A program made the position numbers and the translations under genes. 64,000 nucleotides of DNA from Duganella sp. BJB480 (GTDB lineage Bacteria > Pseudomonadota > Gammaproteobacteria > Burkholderiales > Burkholderiaceae_D): NCBI GenBank assembly GCA_003416985.1, contig QVIN01000005.1, forward strand, positions 558,001 to 622,000. Reading direction: 5' to 3'. Of the stretch, positions 53,257-61,915 are shown in pieces. Below the pieces are notes generated by a model, which saw only the letters and a list, made by a program, of their open reading frames with translations, was not told where the DNA came from and searched no databases. The stretch's first letter is position 1. Each line of letters opens with the position of its first letter.

Positions 53257-54261
53257 ATGAAGAAATTACTGAACGCCGCGGCAGTCGCCGTCATGCTGGT
53301 TTGCGCCGGCGGGAACGCCATGGCCGACGCCAAGAATCCGAAGATCGGTTTTTCGATCGACGATCTGCGGCTGGAGCGCTGGGCGCGCGATAGGGATTAC
53401 TTCGTTGCGGCGGCCGAGCAGCAGGGTGCCAAGGTCTTCGTGCAGTCGGCCGACGCCAGCGAGCAGCGGCAGATCGCGCAGATCGAGAACCTGATTTCGC
53501 GTGGCGTCGATGTGCTGGTGATCGTCCCGTATAACGCCACGGTGCTCAACAACGCCGTGCGCGAGGCCAAGAAGGCCAAGATCAAGGTGGTTTCCTACGA
53601 CCGCCTGATCCTCAACGCCGATATCGACGCCTACATCTCCTTCGATAACAAGATGGTCGGCGAGATGCAGGCGCAGGGTGTGGTGGCCGTCAAGCCGAAG
53701 GGGAATTACTACCTGCTGGGCGGCGCGCCGACCGACAACAACGCCAAGATGCTGCGCGAGGGCCAGCTGAAGGTGCTGCAGCCGCTGATCGACAAGGGCG
53801 ACATCAAGGTGGTGGGCAAGCAGTGGGTCAAGGACTGGAATCCGGCCGAGGCCATGTCCATCGTCGAGAATGCGCTGACCGCCAACGCCAACAAGCTCGA
53901 TGCGGTGGTCGCGTCGAACGACGCCACCGCCGGCGGCGCGATCCAGGCGTTGGCTTCGCAGAAGCTCGATGGCAAGGTGGCCGTGTCTGGGCAGGACGCG
54001 GACCTGGCGGCGGTGCGCCGTGTGATCGCCGGCTCGCAGACCATGACAGTCTACAAGCCGTTGAAGGTGATCGCCACCGAGGCGGCCAAGCTGTCGATCC
54101 AGCTGGTGCGCAACGAGAAGCCGGCCTTCAACGGCGAGTACCAGAACGGCTTCAAGCAGGTCCCGACGCTGCTGCTGAAACCGACCATGCTGACCAAGGC
54201 GAATGTCGACCTGGTGGTGACGGACGGCTTCTACACCAAGGCTCAATTGGCTGCCAAGTAA
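53257..54261 (+). CDS. xylF: D-xylose periplasmic binding protein XylF
   Basis: 334 aa with a signal peptide (AAAVAVMLVCAGGNAMA, cut near AMADA). Family landmarks: IGFSIDDLRLERWARDRDYFVAAAEQ, QIENLISRGVDVLVIVPYN, VVSYDRLILNADIDAYISFDN, YYLLGGAPTDNNAKM and VASNDATAGGAIQAL, VSGQDADLAAVRR. These match E. coli XylF closely in pattern and length (330 aa). It binds xylose in the periplasm and delivers it to XylH. A strong ribosome site (AGGAGA) precedes it. Confidence 0.96.
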   Translation: MKKLLNAAAVAVMLVCAGGNAMADAKNPKIGFSIDDLRLERWARDRDYFVAAAEQQGAKVFVQSADASEQRQIAQIENLISRGVDVLVIVPYNATVLNNAVREAKKAKIKVVSYDRLILNADIDAYISFDNKMVGEMQAQGVVAVKPKGNYYLLGGAPTDNNAKMLREGQLKVLQPLIDKGDIKVVGKQWVKDWNPAEAMSIVENALTANANKLDAVVASNDATAGGAIQALASQKLDGKVAVSGQDADLAAVRRVIAGSQTMTVYKPLKVIATEAAKLSIQLVRNEKPAFNGEYQNGFKQVPTLLLKPTMLTKANVDLVVTDGFYTKAQLAAK

Positions 54262-54276
54262 GCGGCGGGATCCCGC

Positions 54277-55800
54277 ATGTCCGCCTATCTGCTGGAAATG
54301 AAGGGCATCGTCAAGAAATTTGGCGGTGTGCCCGCGCTCGACGGCATCGACTTGCAGGTCCGGCCCGGCGAGTGCATCGGCTTGTGCGGCGAGAACGGCG
54401 CCGGCAAGTCCACTTTGATGAAAGTGCTGTCCGCCGTCTACCCGCACGGCACCTGGGACGGCGAGATCCTGATGGACGGCCAGCCGCTGCGCGCGCAGTC
54501 GATACGCGAGAGCGAGGCGGCAGGCATCGTCATCATCCACCAGGAGCTGATGCTGGTGCCGGAATTGTCGGTGACGGAAAATCTCTTCCTTGGCAACGAG
54601 ATCACGCTGCCCGGCGGCCGCATGGATTATCCGGCCATGAACCGCCGTGCGGAGACGCTGCTCAAGGAGCTGAAGCTCAACGACGTCAACGTGGTGCTGC
54701 CGGTGATGAACTACGGCGGCGGCCATCAGCAACTGATCGAAATCGCCAAGGCGCTGAACAAGAACGCGCGCCTGCTGATCCTGGACGAGCCGTCGTCGTC
54801 GCTGACGGCGTCGGAAATCGAGGTGCTGCTTGAGATCATACGCGGCCTGAAGGCCAAGGGCGTGGCCTGCGTCTACATCTCGCACAAGCTCGATGAGGTG
54901 GAGGCAATCTGCGACACCATCGTCGTCATCCGCGACGGCAAGCATATCGCCACCACGCCGATGCGGCAGATGGATGTGCGCCAGATCATTTCGCAGATGG
55001 TGGGGCGCGAGATGAACCAGCTGTATCCCAAGCTGGAACGCACGCAGGGTGAGGTGATCTTCGAAGCCCGCAACGTGGTCTGCTACGACACCGAAAAGCC
55101 GGACCGCAGGAAGGTGGACAACGTCTCCTTCACGCTGCGGCGCGGCGAGATCCTCGGCATCGCGGGGCTGGTGGGCGCCGGGCGCACGGAGCTGGTGTCG
55201 GCGCTGTTCGGCGCCTACAACGGCCGCAGCGAGGCCGAGGTGTGGCTCAACGGCGAGAAGATCGATACCCGCACGCCGCTCAAGGCGATCCGCGCGGGGC
55301 TGGCGCTGGTGCCGGAGGACCGCAAGCAGCACGGCATCATCCGCGACCTGGACGTGGGCCAGAACATCACGCTGGCGGTGCTGGGCCGCTATGCGCGCTT
55401 CACCCGCATCGACCGCGAGGCCGAGCTGAAAACCGTCAGCGAGGAGATCGCGCGCCTGGGCCTGAAGACGGCCAGCCCCTTCCTGCCGATTACTTCGCTC
55501 TCCGGCGGAAACCAGCAGAAGGCGGTGCTGTCCAAGATGCTGCTGACGCGGCCCAAGGTGCTGATCCTCGACGAACCCACGCGCGGCGTGGACGTCGGCG
55601 CCAAGTACGAGATCTACAAGCTGATGCTGGAACTGGCCAGCCAGGGCGTGTCCATCATCATGGTGTCGTCGGAGCTGGCCGAGGTGCTGGGCGTGTCCGA
55701 CCGCGTGCTGGTGATGGGCGAAGGCCAACTGCGCGGAGACTTCATCAACCGGGACCTGACCCAGGAAATGCTGCTGTCGGCGGCGCTCGACCACTCATGA
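54277..55800 (+). CDS. xylG: D-xylose ABC transporter ATP-binding protein XylG
   Basis: 507 aa with two ABC domains. First: Walker A GENGAGKST, degenerate signature NYGGGHQQL, Walker B LLILDEPSSSL. Second: degenerate Walker A GLVGAGRTE, signature SLSGGNQQK and LILDEPTRGVD. This is the sugar-type tandem ATPase (XylG/RbsA family). It powers xylose uptake with XylF and XylH. Stop overlaps the xylH start (ATGA). Confidence 0.96.
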   Translation: MSAYLLEMKGIVKKFGGVPALDGIDLQVRPGECIGLCGENGAGKSTLMKVLSAVYPHGTWDGEILMDGQPLRAQSIRESEAAGIVIIHQELMLVPELSVTENLFLGNEITLPGGRMDYPAMNRRAETLLKELKLNDVNVVLPVMNYGGGHQQLIEIAKALNKNARLLILDEPSSSLTASEIEVLLEIIRGLKAKGVACVYISHKLDEVEAICDTIVVIRDGKHIATTPMRQMDVRQIISQMVGREMNQLYPKLERTQGEVIFEARNVVCYDTEKPDRRKVDNVSFTLRRGEILGIAGLVGAGRTELVSALFGAYNGRSEAEVWLNGEKIDTRTPLKAIRAGLALVPEDRKQHGIIRDLDVGQNITLAVLGRYARFTRIDREAELKTVSEEIARLGLKTASPFLPITSLSGGNQQKAVLSKMLLTRPKVLILDEPTRGVDVGAKYEIYKLMLELASQGVSIIMVSSELAEVLGVSDRVLVMGEGQLRGDFINRDLTQEMLLSAALDHS

Positions 55801-56951
55801 TGCATCCTATGCCAACCACCAAACTAAAACAGCTCTTCACCCAATACAAAATCCTCGCGCTGCTGATCGCCATCGCCATCATCTGGAGCTTCTTCAGCTG
55901 GAAGACTGAGGGCGGCTTCATCTCGGCGCGCAACCTGTCCAACCTGATGCGGCAGATGTCGGTGACCGGCGTGGTGGCCTGCGGCATGGCCTTCGTCATC
56001 ATCTCCGGCGAGATCGACCTCTCGGTCGGCTCGCTGCTTGGCCTGTTGGGCGGCGTGGCTGCGGTGCTCGACGTGAACCGCCACATGCCGCTGCCCGTGA
56101 CGGTGGCGGCGGTGCTGGCCTGCGGCCTGGCGCTTGGCCTGGTCAACGGCTACCTGACGGCCTACAAAGGCATCCCGTCCTTCATCGTGGGCCTGGGCGG
56201 GATGCTGGCGTATCGCGGCATCGTGCTGGGCGTGACGGACGGCGTGACGGTGGCTCCCGTGTCGGAGGCGATGGTGCAGGTGGGGCAGGGCTATCTGTCG
56301 CCGGAGCTGGGTGTGACGCTGGGCGTGGCGCTGTTCGCGCTGGCCGCCGTGCTGACCTGGCGCCAGCGCCTGAACCTGGGCCGCCACGGTCTGCCGGTGC
56401 CGCCGATGTGGCGCGACGGCGTGCGCCTGGCCGCCATCGGCGCGGTGCTATTCGCTTTCGTGCGGACCCTGAACAGCTACGAGGGCATACCGCTGCCGGT
56501 GCTGCTGTTGCTGGTGCTGCTGGGCGCCTTCAGCTACGTCGCCACGCAGACCGTGTTCGGCCGCCGCATCTACGCGGTGGGCAGCAATATGGAGGCGACC
56601 CGCCTGTCCGGCGTGAACGTGCAGGCGGTGAAGCTGTGGATCTTCGGGATCATGGGCCTGATGTGCGCCCTGGCGGGCCTGGTCAACACGGCGCGGCTGG
56701 CTGCGGGGTCGCCGTCGGCCGGCACCTCCGGCGAGCTCGATGCCATCGCGGCCTGCTTCATCGGCGGCACGTCGATGCGCGGCGGTTCCGGCACAGTCTA
56801 CGGCGCCTTGATCGGCGCGCTGGTGATGGCCAGCCTGGATAACGGCATGTCCATGCTGGACGTGGACACCTACTGGCAGATGATCGTCAAGGGCTGCATT
56901 CTGACGCTGGCCGTGTGGGTCGACGTGGCGACGCGCTCAAGCCGCCGCTGA
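55797..56951 (+). CDS. xylH: D-xylose ABC transporter permease XylH
   Basis: 384 aa from the ATG overlapping the xylG stop; a second ATG lies directly after it. About ten hydrophobic segments with the BPD_transp_2 pattern (MAFVIISGEIDLSVGSLLGL, GIPSFIVGLGGMLAYRGIVLGVTDGVTV, FGRRIYAVGSNMEATRLSGV, GTSMRGGSGTVYGALIGALVMASLDNGM). It forms the membrane channel for xylose. Last gene of the operon before the next promoter. Confidence 0.95.
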   Translation: MMHPMPTTKLKQLFTQYKILALLIAIAIIWSFFSWKTEGGFISARNLSNLMRQMSVTGVVACGMAFVIISGEIDLSVGSLLGLLGGVAAVLDVNRHMPLPVTVAAVLACGLALGLVNGYLTAYKGIPSFIVGLGGMLAYRGIVLGVTDGVTVAPVSEAMVQVGQGYLSPELGVTLGVALFALAAVLTWRQRLNLGRHGLPVPPMWRDGVRLAAIGAVLFAFVRTLNSYEGIPLPVLLLLVLLGAFSYVATQTVFGRRIYAVGSNMEATRLSGVNVQAVKLWIFGIMGLMCALAGLVNTARLAAGSPSAGTSGELDAIAACFIGGTSMRGGSGTVYGALIGALVMASLDNGMSMLDVDTYWQMIVKGCILTLAVWVDVATRSSRR

Positions 56952-57014
56952 TGTCGTTTTTTGTGCACGGTCCGCCGCGCCGGGCCGTGCGCTTGCTCAT
57001 TATCATTCCACGCC

Positions 57015-57060
57015 TTGGTGAATTTCGCAATTGCGGCCCGCTGTCGTAACTTGCAAAATG
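57015..57060 (+). promoter_or_regulatory. candidate XylR operator and promoter of the TonB receptor-GH35-GH31 operon
   Basis: Motif TTGGTGAATTTCGCAATTGC (57015-57034), then GTAACTTGCAAAATG (57046-57060) exactly 31 bp from the motif start, as at 44611/44642. The -10 CAAAAT is at 57054-57059. The 325-bp gap 56952-57276 holds nothing else clear; the transcript would have a leader of about 210 nt. Confidence 0.7.
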
Positions 57061-57276
57061 GTTTCATAAGTCGTATGACCTGGCACCCCGCCAGCAAGTC
57101 ATCACGAAAAAAAAACCAAGAGCGAGACACTATCAATGAATCTCAAAATTCCGCGCTGCCCAGCGCCTGCGGGCCCGTTCGCCTGACGATTTCCCAAACC
57201 AACACTACAACACTAAAACACAAATAGTAAATGGCCAAAGAGCCGTGAATTATTCGCACAACCCTGGAGAGTGTAA

Positions 57277-60231
57277 ATGAAACAGTTCAAAAAAACGGCG
57301 ATCGCGCTGGGCCTGGCCCAGATGGCGTCCATGGCGATGGCGCAGACAGCTCCCGCCACCGATACCGGTGCGACCGTGATCGTGACCGGCCAGCGCGCAG
57401 CGCTGCAGTCGGCGCAGAAGATTAAACAGAATGCCGATGAAATCGTCGATTCCATCGTCGCCGACGATATCGGCAAGCTGCCGGACCGCTCGGTGACGGA
57501 GGTGTTGCAGCGCATCGTGGGCGTGACCATCGACCGCACCATGGCCAAGGGCGACCCGGAGCACTTTTCGGTTGAAGGTTCGGGCGTGTCGATCCGCGGC
57601 TTGAGCTATGTGCGCTCCGAGCTTAATGGCCGCGATTCGTTCTCCGCCAACGGCGGCCGTTCGCTGAACTTCGAAGACGTGCCGCCAGAGCTGATGGCCG
57701 GCGTCGACATCTACAAGAACCCGTCGGCCGAGCAGGTCGAAGGCGCCATCGGCGGCCTGGTGAACCTGCGCACCGCGATGCCGTTCGATTACAAGGGCTT
57801 CAAGGCCGCCGTCTCGGCCGACCGCACCTGGTCGGAACTGAAGAAGGGCAAGACCTCGCCATCGTATTCGGGCCTGGTGTCCAACCGCTGGAAAACCCCT
57901 GTCGGCGAAGTCGGCGCCTTGCTGGACCTGGCGTACTCGGAAAGCGCAACCCGCACCGACGCCTTCCAGGTCGAGCCTTACTATCCGATGAAAGACGCCA
58001 ACGGCAATCCGGTCTTCGCACCGAAGGGCGCGCAATGGCGCACATTGCAATTCGACCGCAAGCGCGAAGGCGCATACGGCGCGCTGCAATGGAAGAAGGA
58101 CGACTGGTCCAGCTCCCTGACCATGTTCAAATCGAAGTATGAGATGAAGTGGGACGAGCAGGCGATCTTCGCTCAATCGAGCCCGTACAACATCCGCCTG
58201 TCCCCGGATTCGACCTTCAACTCGCGCGGCGCGCTGCTGACCGGCACCCTGACAGATTCCACCGGCGCCGGCATCAACTTCGGCGACGACACCCGCGCCG
58301 CCAGCCGCAAGTCCGACACCACCGACCTGTCGTGGAACCTGCGCTGGCGTCACGACAGCTGGACCGTCACCACCGATCTGCAGCACATCAAGGCCAAGAC
58401 CAACAGCTTCGATTCGACCGTGGCGACCGGCGTCCAGATGCCGAAGGAGCAGCTTGACCTGACCGGCAGCGTACCGAAGCTGATCTTCAGCGACGCGGAC
58501 CGCGCCTACCTGGCGAATCCGAACAACTACTACTGGGCGTTCACGATGGAACACCTGGACCGCGCCAAGGCCGATGAAACCGCGTGGAAGACGGACGTCA
58601 AGTACGACTTCGATCATCCGGTGCTGCGCGACGTGCGCTTCGGCGTGCGCCTGACGGACCGCTCGGCGACGACGACGAAATCCAACCCGGACTACAATTG
58701 GGCCGCCATCACCCAGCCATGGCAGGGCGAGATTTCGCACCTGGCCTACCTGGGCGATCCTCGCTTCGCCGGCAATACCAACCTGCATAGCTTCAATAAC
58801 TTCTTCAACGGCGGCGTGTCCGTGCCGTCGGTGGTGTTCCCGAACGCCTCGCTGGCGCAGGGCTACCCAGATTCCTACGCCCAGCTGCACACCTATCACG
58901 ACATCCTGTGCGCGGAAAAAGGCAATACCTGCTCGCCATGGACGCCGGCCAGTTTCGGCACCAATCCTATCGGCACCAACGACCAGACGGAAAAGACCAA
59001 GGCGCTGTACGGCCAGTTGCGCTTCGGCTGGGATAACCTGAAATATCCGGTGGACGGCAACGTCGGCCTGCGTTATGTGCAAACCGATTCGACCGCGCAC
59101 GGCTACACGGTATTCAGCTCGACCGCGCCGACCGGCGCCACGCAGGGCGTGCCGGTTCCGATCATCGCGCCGTTCGCCAAGGCGCAGGACTTCGACAACA
59201 GCTACCACAACTTCCTGCCTAGCCTGAACCTGCGCCTGAAGGCCTCGGACACGCTGCAGTTCCGCTTTGCCGCCGCCGCTGCATTGTCGCGACCTGATTT
59301 CGACAAGCTGCAGGCCTACACCACGCTGTCGCAGACCGCCGATTCGACGACCAAGAACGGCGTCACCACCATCAACACCTTGACCCAGGACGGCACCGGG
59401 TCGGGCAATCCCAACCTGCGTCCGACCACCTCCAAGCAGCTCGACCTGACGATGGAATGGTACTTCGCGCCTACCGGCTCGTTCACTGCGGCGGTGTTCA
59501 ACAAGCAGCTGAAAGACATCGTCGTCAACCAGGTGTACAACTATCAGTTGACCGACGTGAACGGCAAGCCGCAGAACTTCAACGTGACTGGCCCGATCAA
59601 CGGCGCCAGGGGCCATGCGCGCGGTATAGAGCTGGCCTTCCAGCAGTACTTCGACAAGCTGCCTGGCGTATGGTCGGGGTTCGGCATGCAAGCCAACTTC
59701 ACTTTCGTCGACAGCAAGCGCGAACTGTATAACCCTGTGTTCTCGAAATACTGCACCGGCGGCGACAACGCCGGCAACGTCAACCTGAACCTGAACGGCT
59801 GCGACACCAACGGCACCACCTTCGGCAATCTGCCGCTGGAGAACCTGTCGCGCCAGTCGTACAATCTGGCGCTGCTGTATGACAAAGGCCCAGTGTCGGG
59901 ACGCCTGGCCTACAATTGGCGCTCCAAGTCGCTGCAGGGCGTGAACGTCAACGGCACCAAGGGCGGCGACGCCACGGACAGCAATCCGGCCAGCCCGGGC
60001 TTCGGCCAGACCAATGTGGCATGGGCGCTGCCTACCTGGGCGGATTCGTACGGCCAGCTGGATGCGTCGGTGTTCTATAAATTCAGCGACAAGGTGCAAC
60101 TCGGCCTGGAAGCGCAGAATCTGACCGATTCGACGTTCAAGCAGCTGATGCAGCAAAATATCGGGATGATGGGGCGCGCATGGTTCAAGACCGGCCGCCG
60201 CGTGGTCGCGAAACTGAGCTACGACTTCTAA
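57277..60231 (+). CDS. TonB-dependent outer-membrane receptor, xyloglucan oligosaccharide uptake (predicted)
   Basis: 984 aa. Signal peptide ends near AMAQT. The plug follows (about 25-180: GATVIVTGQRAALQSAQKIKQNADEIVDSIVADDIGKLPDRSVTEVLQRIVGV, VSIRGL, VDIYKNPSAEQVEGAIGGLVNLRT), then a beta-barrel ending VVAKLSYDF with terminal Phe. The TIGR01782-like sequence is typical of carbohydrate receptors. Cargo is inferred from the two downstream glycosidases and the shared operator. GGAGAG precedes the start. Confidence 0.9.
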   Translation: MKQFKKTAIALGLAQMASMAMAQTAPATDTGATVIVTGQRAALQSAQKIKQNADEIVDSIVADDIGKLPDRSVTEVLQRIVGVTIDRTMAKGDPEHFSVEGSGVSIRGLSYVRSELNGRDSFSANGGRSLNFEDVPPELMAGVDIYKNPSAEQVEGAIGGLVNLRTAMPFDYKGFKAAVSADRTWSELKKGKTSPSYSGLVSNRWKTPVGEVGALLDLAYSESATRTDAFQVEPYYPMKDANGNPVFAPKGAQWRTLQFDRKREGAYGALQWKKDDWSSSLTMFKSKYEMKWDEQAIFAQSSPYNIRLSPDSTFNSRGALLTGTLTDSTGAGINFGDDTRAASRKSDTTDLSWNLRWRHDSWTVTTDLQHIKAKTNSFDSTVATGVQMPKEQLDLTGSVPKLIFSDADRAYLANPNNYYWAFTMEHLDRAKADETAWKTDVKYDFDHPVLRDVRFGVRLTDRSATTTKSNPDYNWAAITQPWQGEISHLAYLGDPRFAGNTNLHSFNNFFNGGVSVPSVVFPNASLAQGYPDSYAQLHTYHDILCAEKGNTCSPWTPASFGTNPIGTNDQTEKTKALYGQLRFGWDNLKYPVDGNVGLRYVQTDSTAHGYTVFSSTAPTGATQGVPVPIIAPFAKAQDFDNSYHNFLPSLNLRLKASDTLQFRFAAAAALSRPDFDKLQAYTTLSQTADSTTKNGVTTINTLTQDGTGSGNPNLRPTTSKQLDLTMEWYFAPTGSFTAAVFNKQLKDIVVNQVYNYQLTDVNGKPQNFNVTGPINGARGHARGIELAFQQYFDKLPGVWSGFGMQANFTFVDSKRELYNPVFSKYCTGGDNAGNVNLNLNGCDTNGTTFGNLPLENLSRQSYNLALLYDKGPVSGRLAYNWRSKSLQGVNVNGTKGGDATDSNPASPGFGQTNVAWALPTWADSYGQLDASVFYKFSDKVQLGLEAQNLTDSTFKQLMQQNIGMMGRAWFKTGRRVVAKLSYDF

Positions 60232-60252
60232 CCTACGAAAGGCTTTAATCAG

Positions 60253-61899
60253 ATGAAGCATACCGCCCGCCAGTTTGTCTCCGTTTTGACTTTCGCGGCC
60301 CTGGCCGCAACTGGCGCGGCGGCTGCCGATCTGCCGCAGCTTGTGAAGAAGGACGGCCGCCACGCCCTGATGGTCGATGGCGCGCCGTTTGTGATGTTCG
60401 GCGCACAGGTGCACAACTCCAGCAATTATCCGCTGGCGTTGAACAAGGTGTGGCCGGCCATCAAAGACATGAACGCCAACACCGTCGAGATTCCCGTGGC
60501 ATGGGAGCAGATCGAGCCGGTCGAAGGCAAATTCGATTTCAGTTACGTCGACACCTTGCTGGCGCAGGCGCGCGAGCACAAGGTGCGCCTGGTGCTGCTG
60601 TGGTTCGGCACCTGGAAAAACACCGGCCCGCAGTACACACCGGAGTGGGTCAAGTTTAATAACAAGCGTTTCCCGCGCATGGTCGACAAGGACGGTAAGA
60701 CCATCTACTGCCTGTCGCCGAACAGCGAGGAAACGATGAAGGCCGACAGGAAGGCGTTTGTCGCGCTGATGGAACACATCAAGAAAGCCGATTCGGCGCA
60801 GCGCACCGTCATCATGATGCAGGTCGAGAACGAGGTAGGCACCTACGGCTTTGTGCGCGACTTCGCGCCGAAGGCGCAGGCGGCGTTTGAGCAGAACGTG
60901 CCGCAGGCCGTGCTGGATCATAAAAAATCTCCGGTGGCGCTGGCGGCCAGCGGCACCTGGAAGCAGGTCTACGGCGATTACGCCGACGAGTACTTCCACG
61001 CTTATTCCATCGCCAGCTACATCGAGGAAATCGCCAAGGCGGGCCGCGCGGTCTACAACCTGCCGATGTACGTGAACAACGCGCTGCGCGATCCGCTGGA
61101 GTCGCCGGTGATGCCGTGGAAGGGCAACTTCTCGAGCGGCGGGCCGACCTTCGACGTGATCGATATCTACAAGGCCGCCGCGCCGCATATCGACCTGGCC
61201 GCGCCGGATGTCTACGCTCCGGAGTCGGACAAATTCCACGCCACGCTGGACCGCTTCCAACGGCCGGACAACGCGCTGATGGTCCCGGAGATGAGCAACG
61301 CCTCGCAGTATGTGCGCTATGCCTACCTGGTGCTGGGCCGCGGTTCGCTGGCGTTCTCGCCGTTCGGTATCGACTACGCGGACTACAGCAACTTCCCGCT
61401 CGGTTCCAAGGCGACCGACAAGACCATGGTGGCGCCGTTCGGAAAAATCTACGCCGCCTTCCGGCCGATGGAACGCCAGTGGGCCAAGTGGGCGTTTGAG
61501 GGCCGCACCTACGGCGTGGCCGAGGGCGACGACCGCAAGCCGCAAACCGTCGCGATGAAGAACTGGAAGGCCACCGTCAGCTTCCGCATGTGGCAGTTCG
61601 GCGACGCCGACTGGCTGGCCAAGATCAAGGACCTGCCGGCGGATACCGAGCAGCCCAACGGCGGCGCGTCGATCGCGCAGATCGGCGACAATGAATTCAT
61701 CGTGGTGGGCCAGCATGCGCGCGTGAGCTTCGACAGCGCGGATGGCAAGCCGTCCATGCTGGCGCGCGTGGAAGAGGGACATTTCGACCCTTCCGGCAAA
61801 TGGATCATGGAGCGCAACTGGAACGGCGACCAGACAGATTACGGCTTGAACCTGACCGGCAATCCGGTGGTCCTCAAGGTCAAGCTGGGTACCTATTAA
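60253..61899 (+). CDS. GH35 beta-galactosidase with DUF5597-type C terminus
   Basis: 548 aa with a signal peptide (about 1-25, cut near AAAAD). (beta/alpha)8 barrel with acid/base E194 in MQVENEVGTYG and nucleophile E346 in LMVPEMSNAS. A beta-rich C terminus (about 400-548) resembles the DUF5597 domain of GH35 enzymes from xyloglucan loci (the Cellvibrio Bgl35A type). Predicted to remove galactose from galactosylated side chains in the periplasm. It starts 21 nt after the receptor gene. Confidence 0.9.
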   Translation: MKHTARQFVSVLTFAALAATGAAAADLPQLVKKDGRHALMVDGAPFVMFGAQVHNSSNYPLALNKVWPAIKDMNANTVEIPVAWEQIEPVEGKFDFSYVDTLLAQAREHKVRLVLLWFGTWKNTGPQYTPEWVKFNNKRFPRMVDKDGKTIYCLSPNSEETMKADRKAFVALMEHIKKADSAQRTVIMMQVENEVGTYGFVRDFAPKAQAAFEQNVPQAVLDHKKSPVALAASGTWKQVYGDYADEYFHAYSIASYIEEIAKAGRAVYNLPMYVNNALRDPLESPVMPWKGNFSSGGPTFDVIDIYKAAAPHIDLAAPDVYAPESDKFHATLDRFQRPDNALMVPEMSNASQYVRYAYLVLGRGSLAFSPFGIDYADYSNFPLGSKATDKTMVAPFGKIYAAFRPMERQWAKWAFEGRTYGVAEGDDRKPQTVAMKNWKATVSFRMWQFGDADWLAKIKDLPADTEQPNGGASIAQIGDNEFIVVGQHARVSFDSADGKPSMLARVEEGHFDPSGKWIMERNWNGDQTDYGLNLTGNPVVLKVKLGTY

Positions 61900-61915
61900 A
61901 AAATACGGAGATTAG

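Noticed and set aside
57250..61782. A 1510-codon minus-strand open frame opposite the TonB receptor and GH35 genes
   Set aside because: Shadow of two well-supported genes; no protein family visible.
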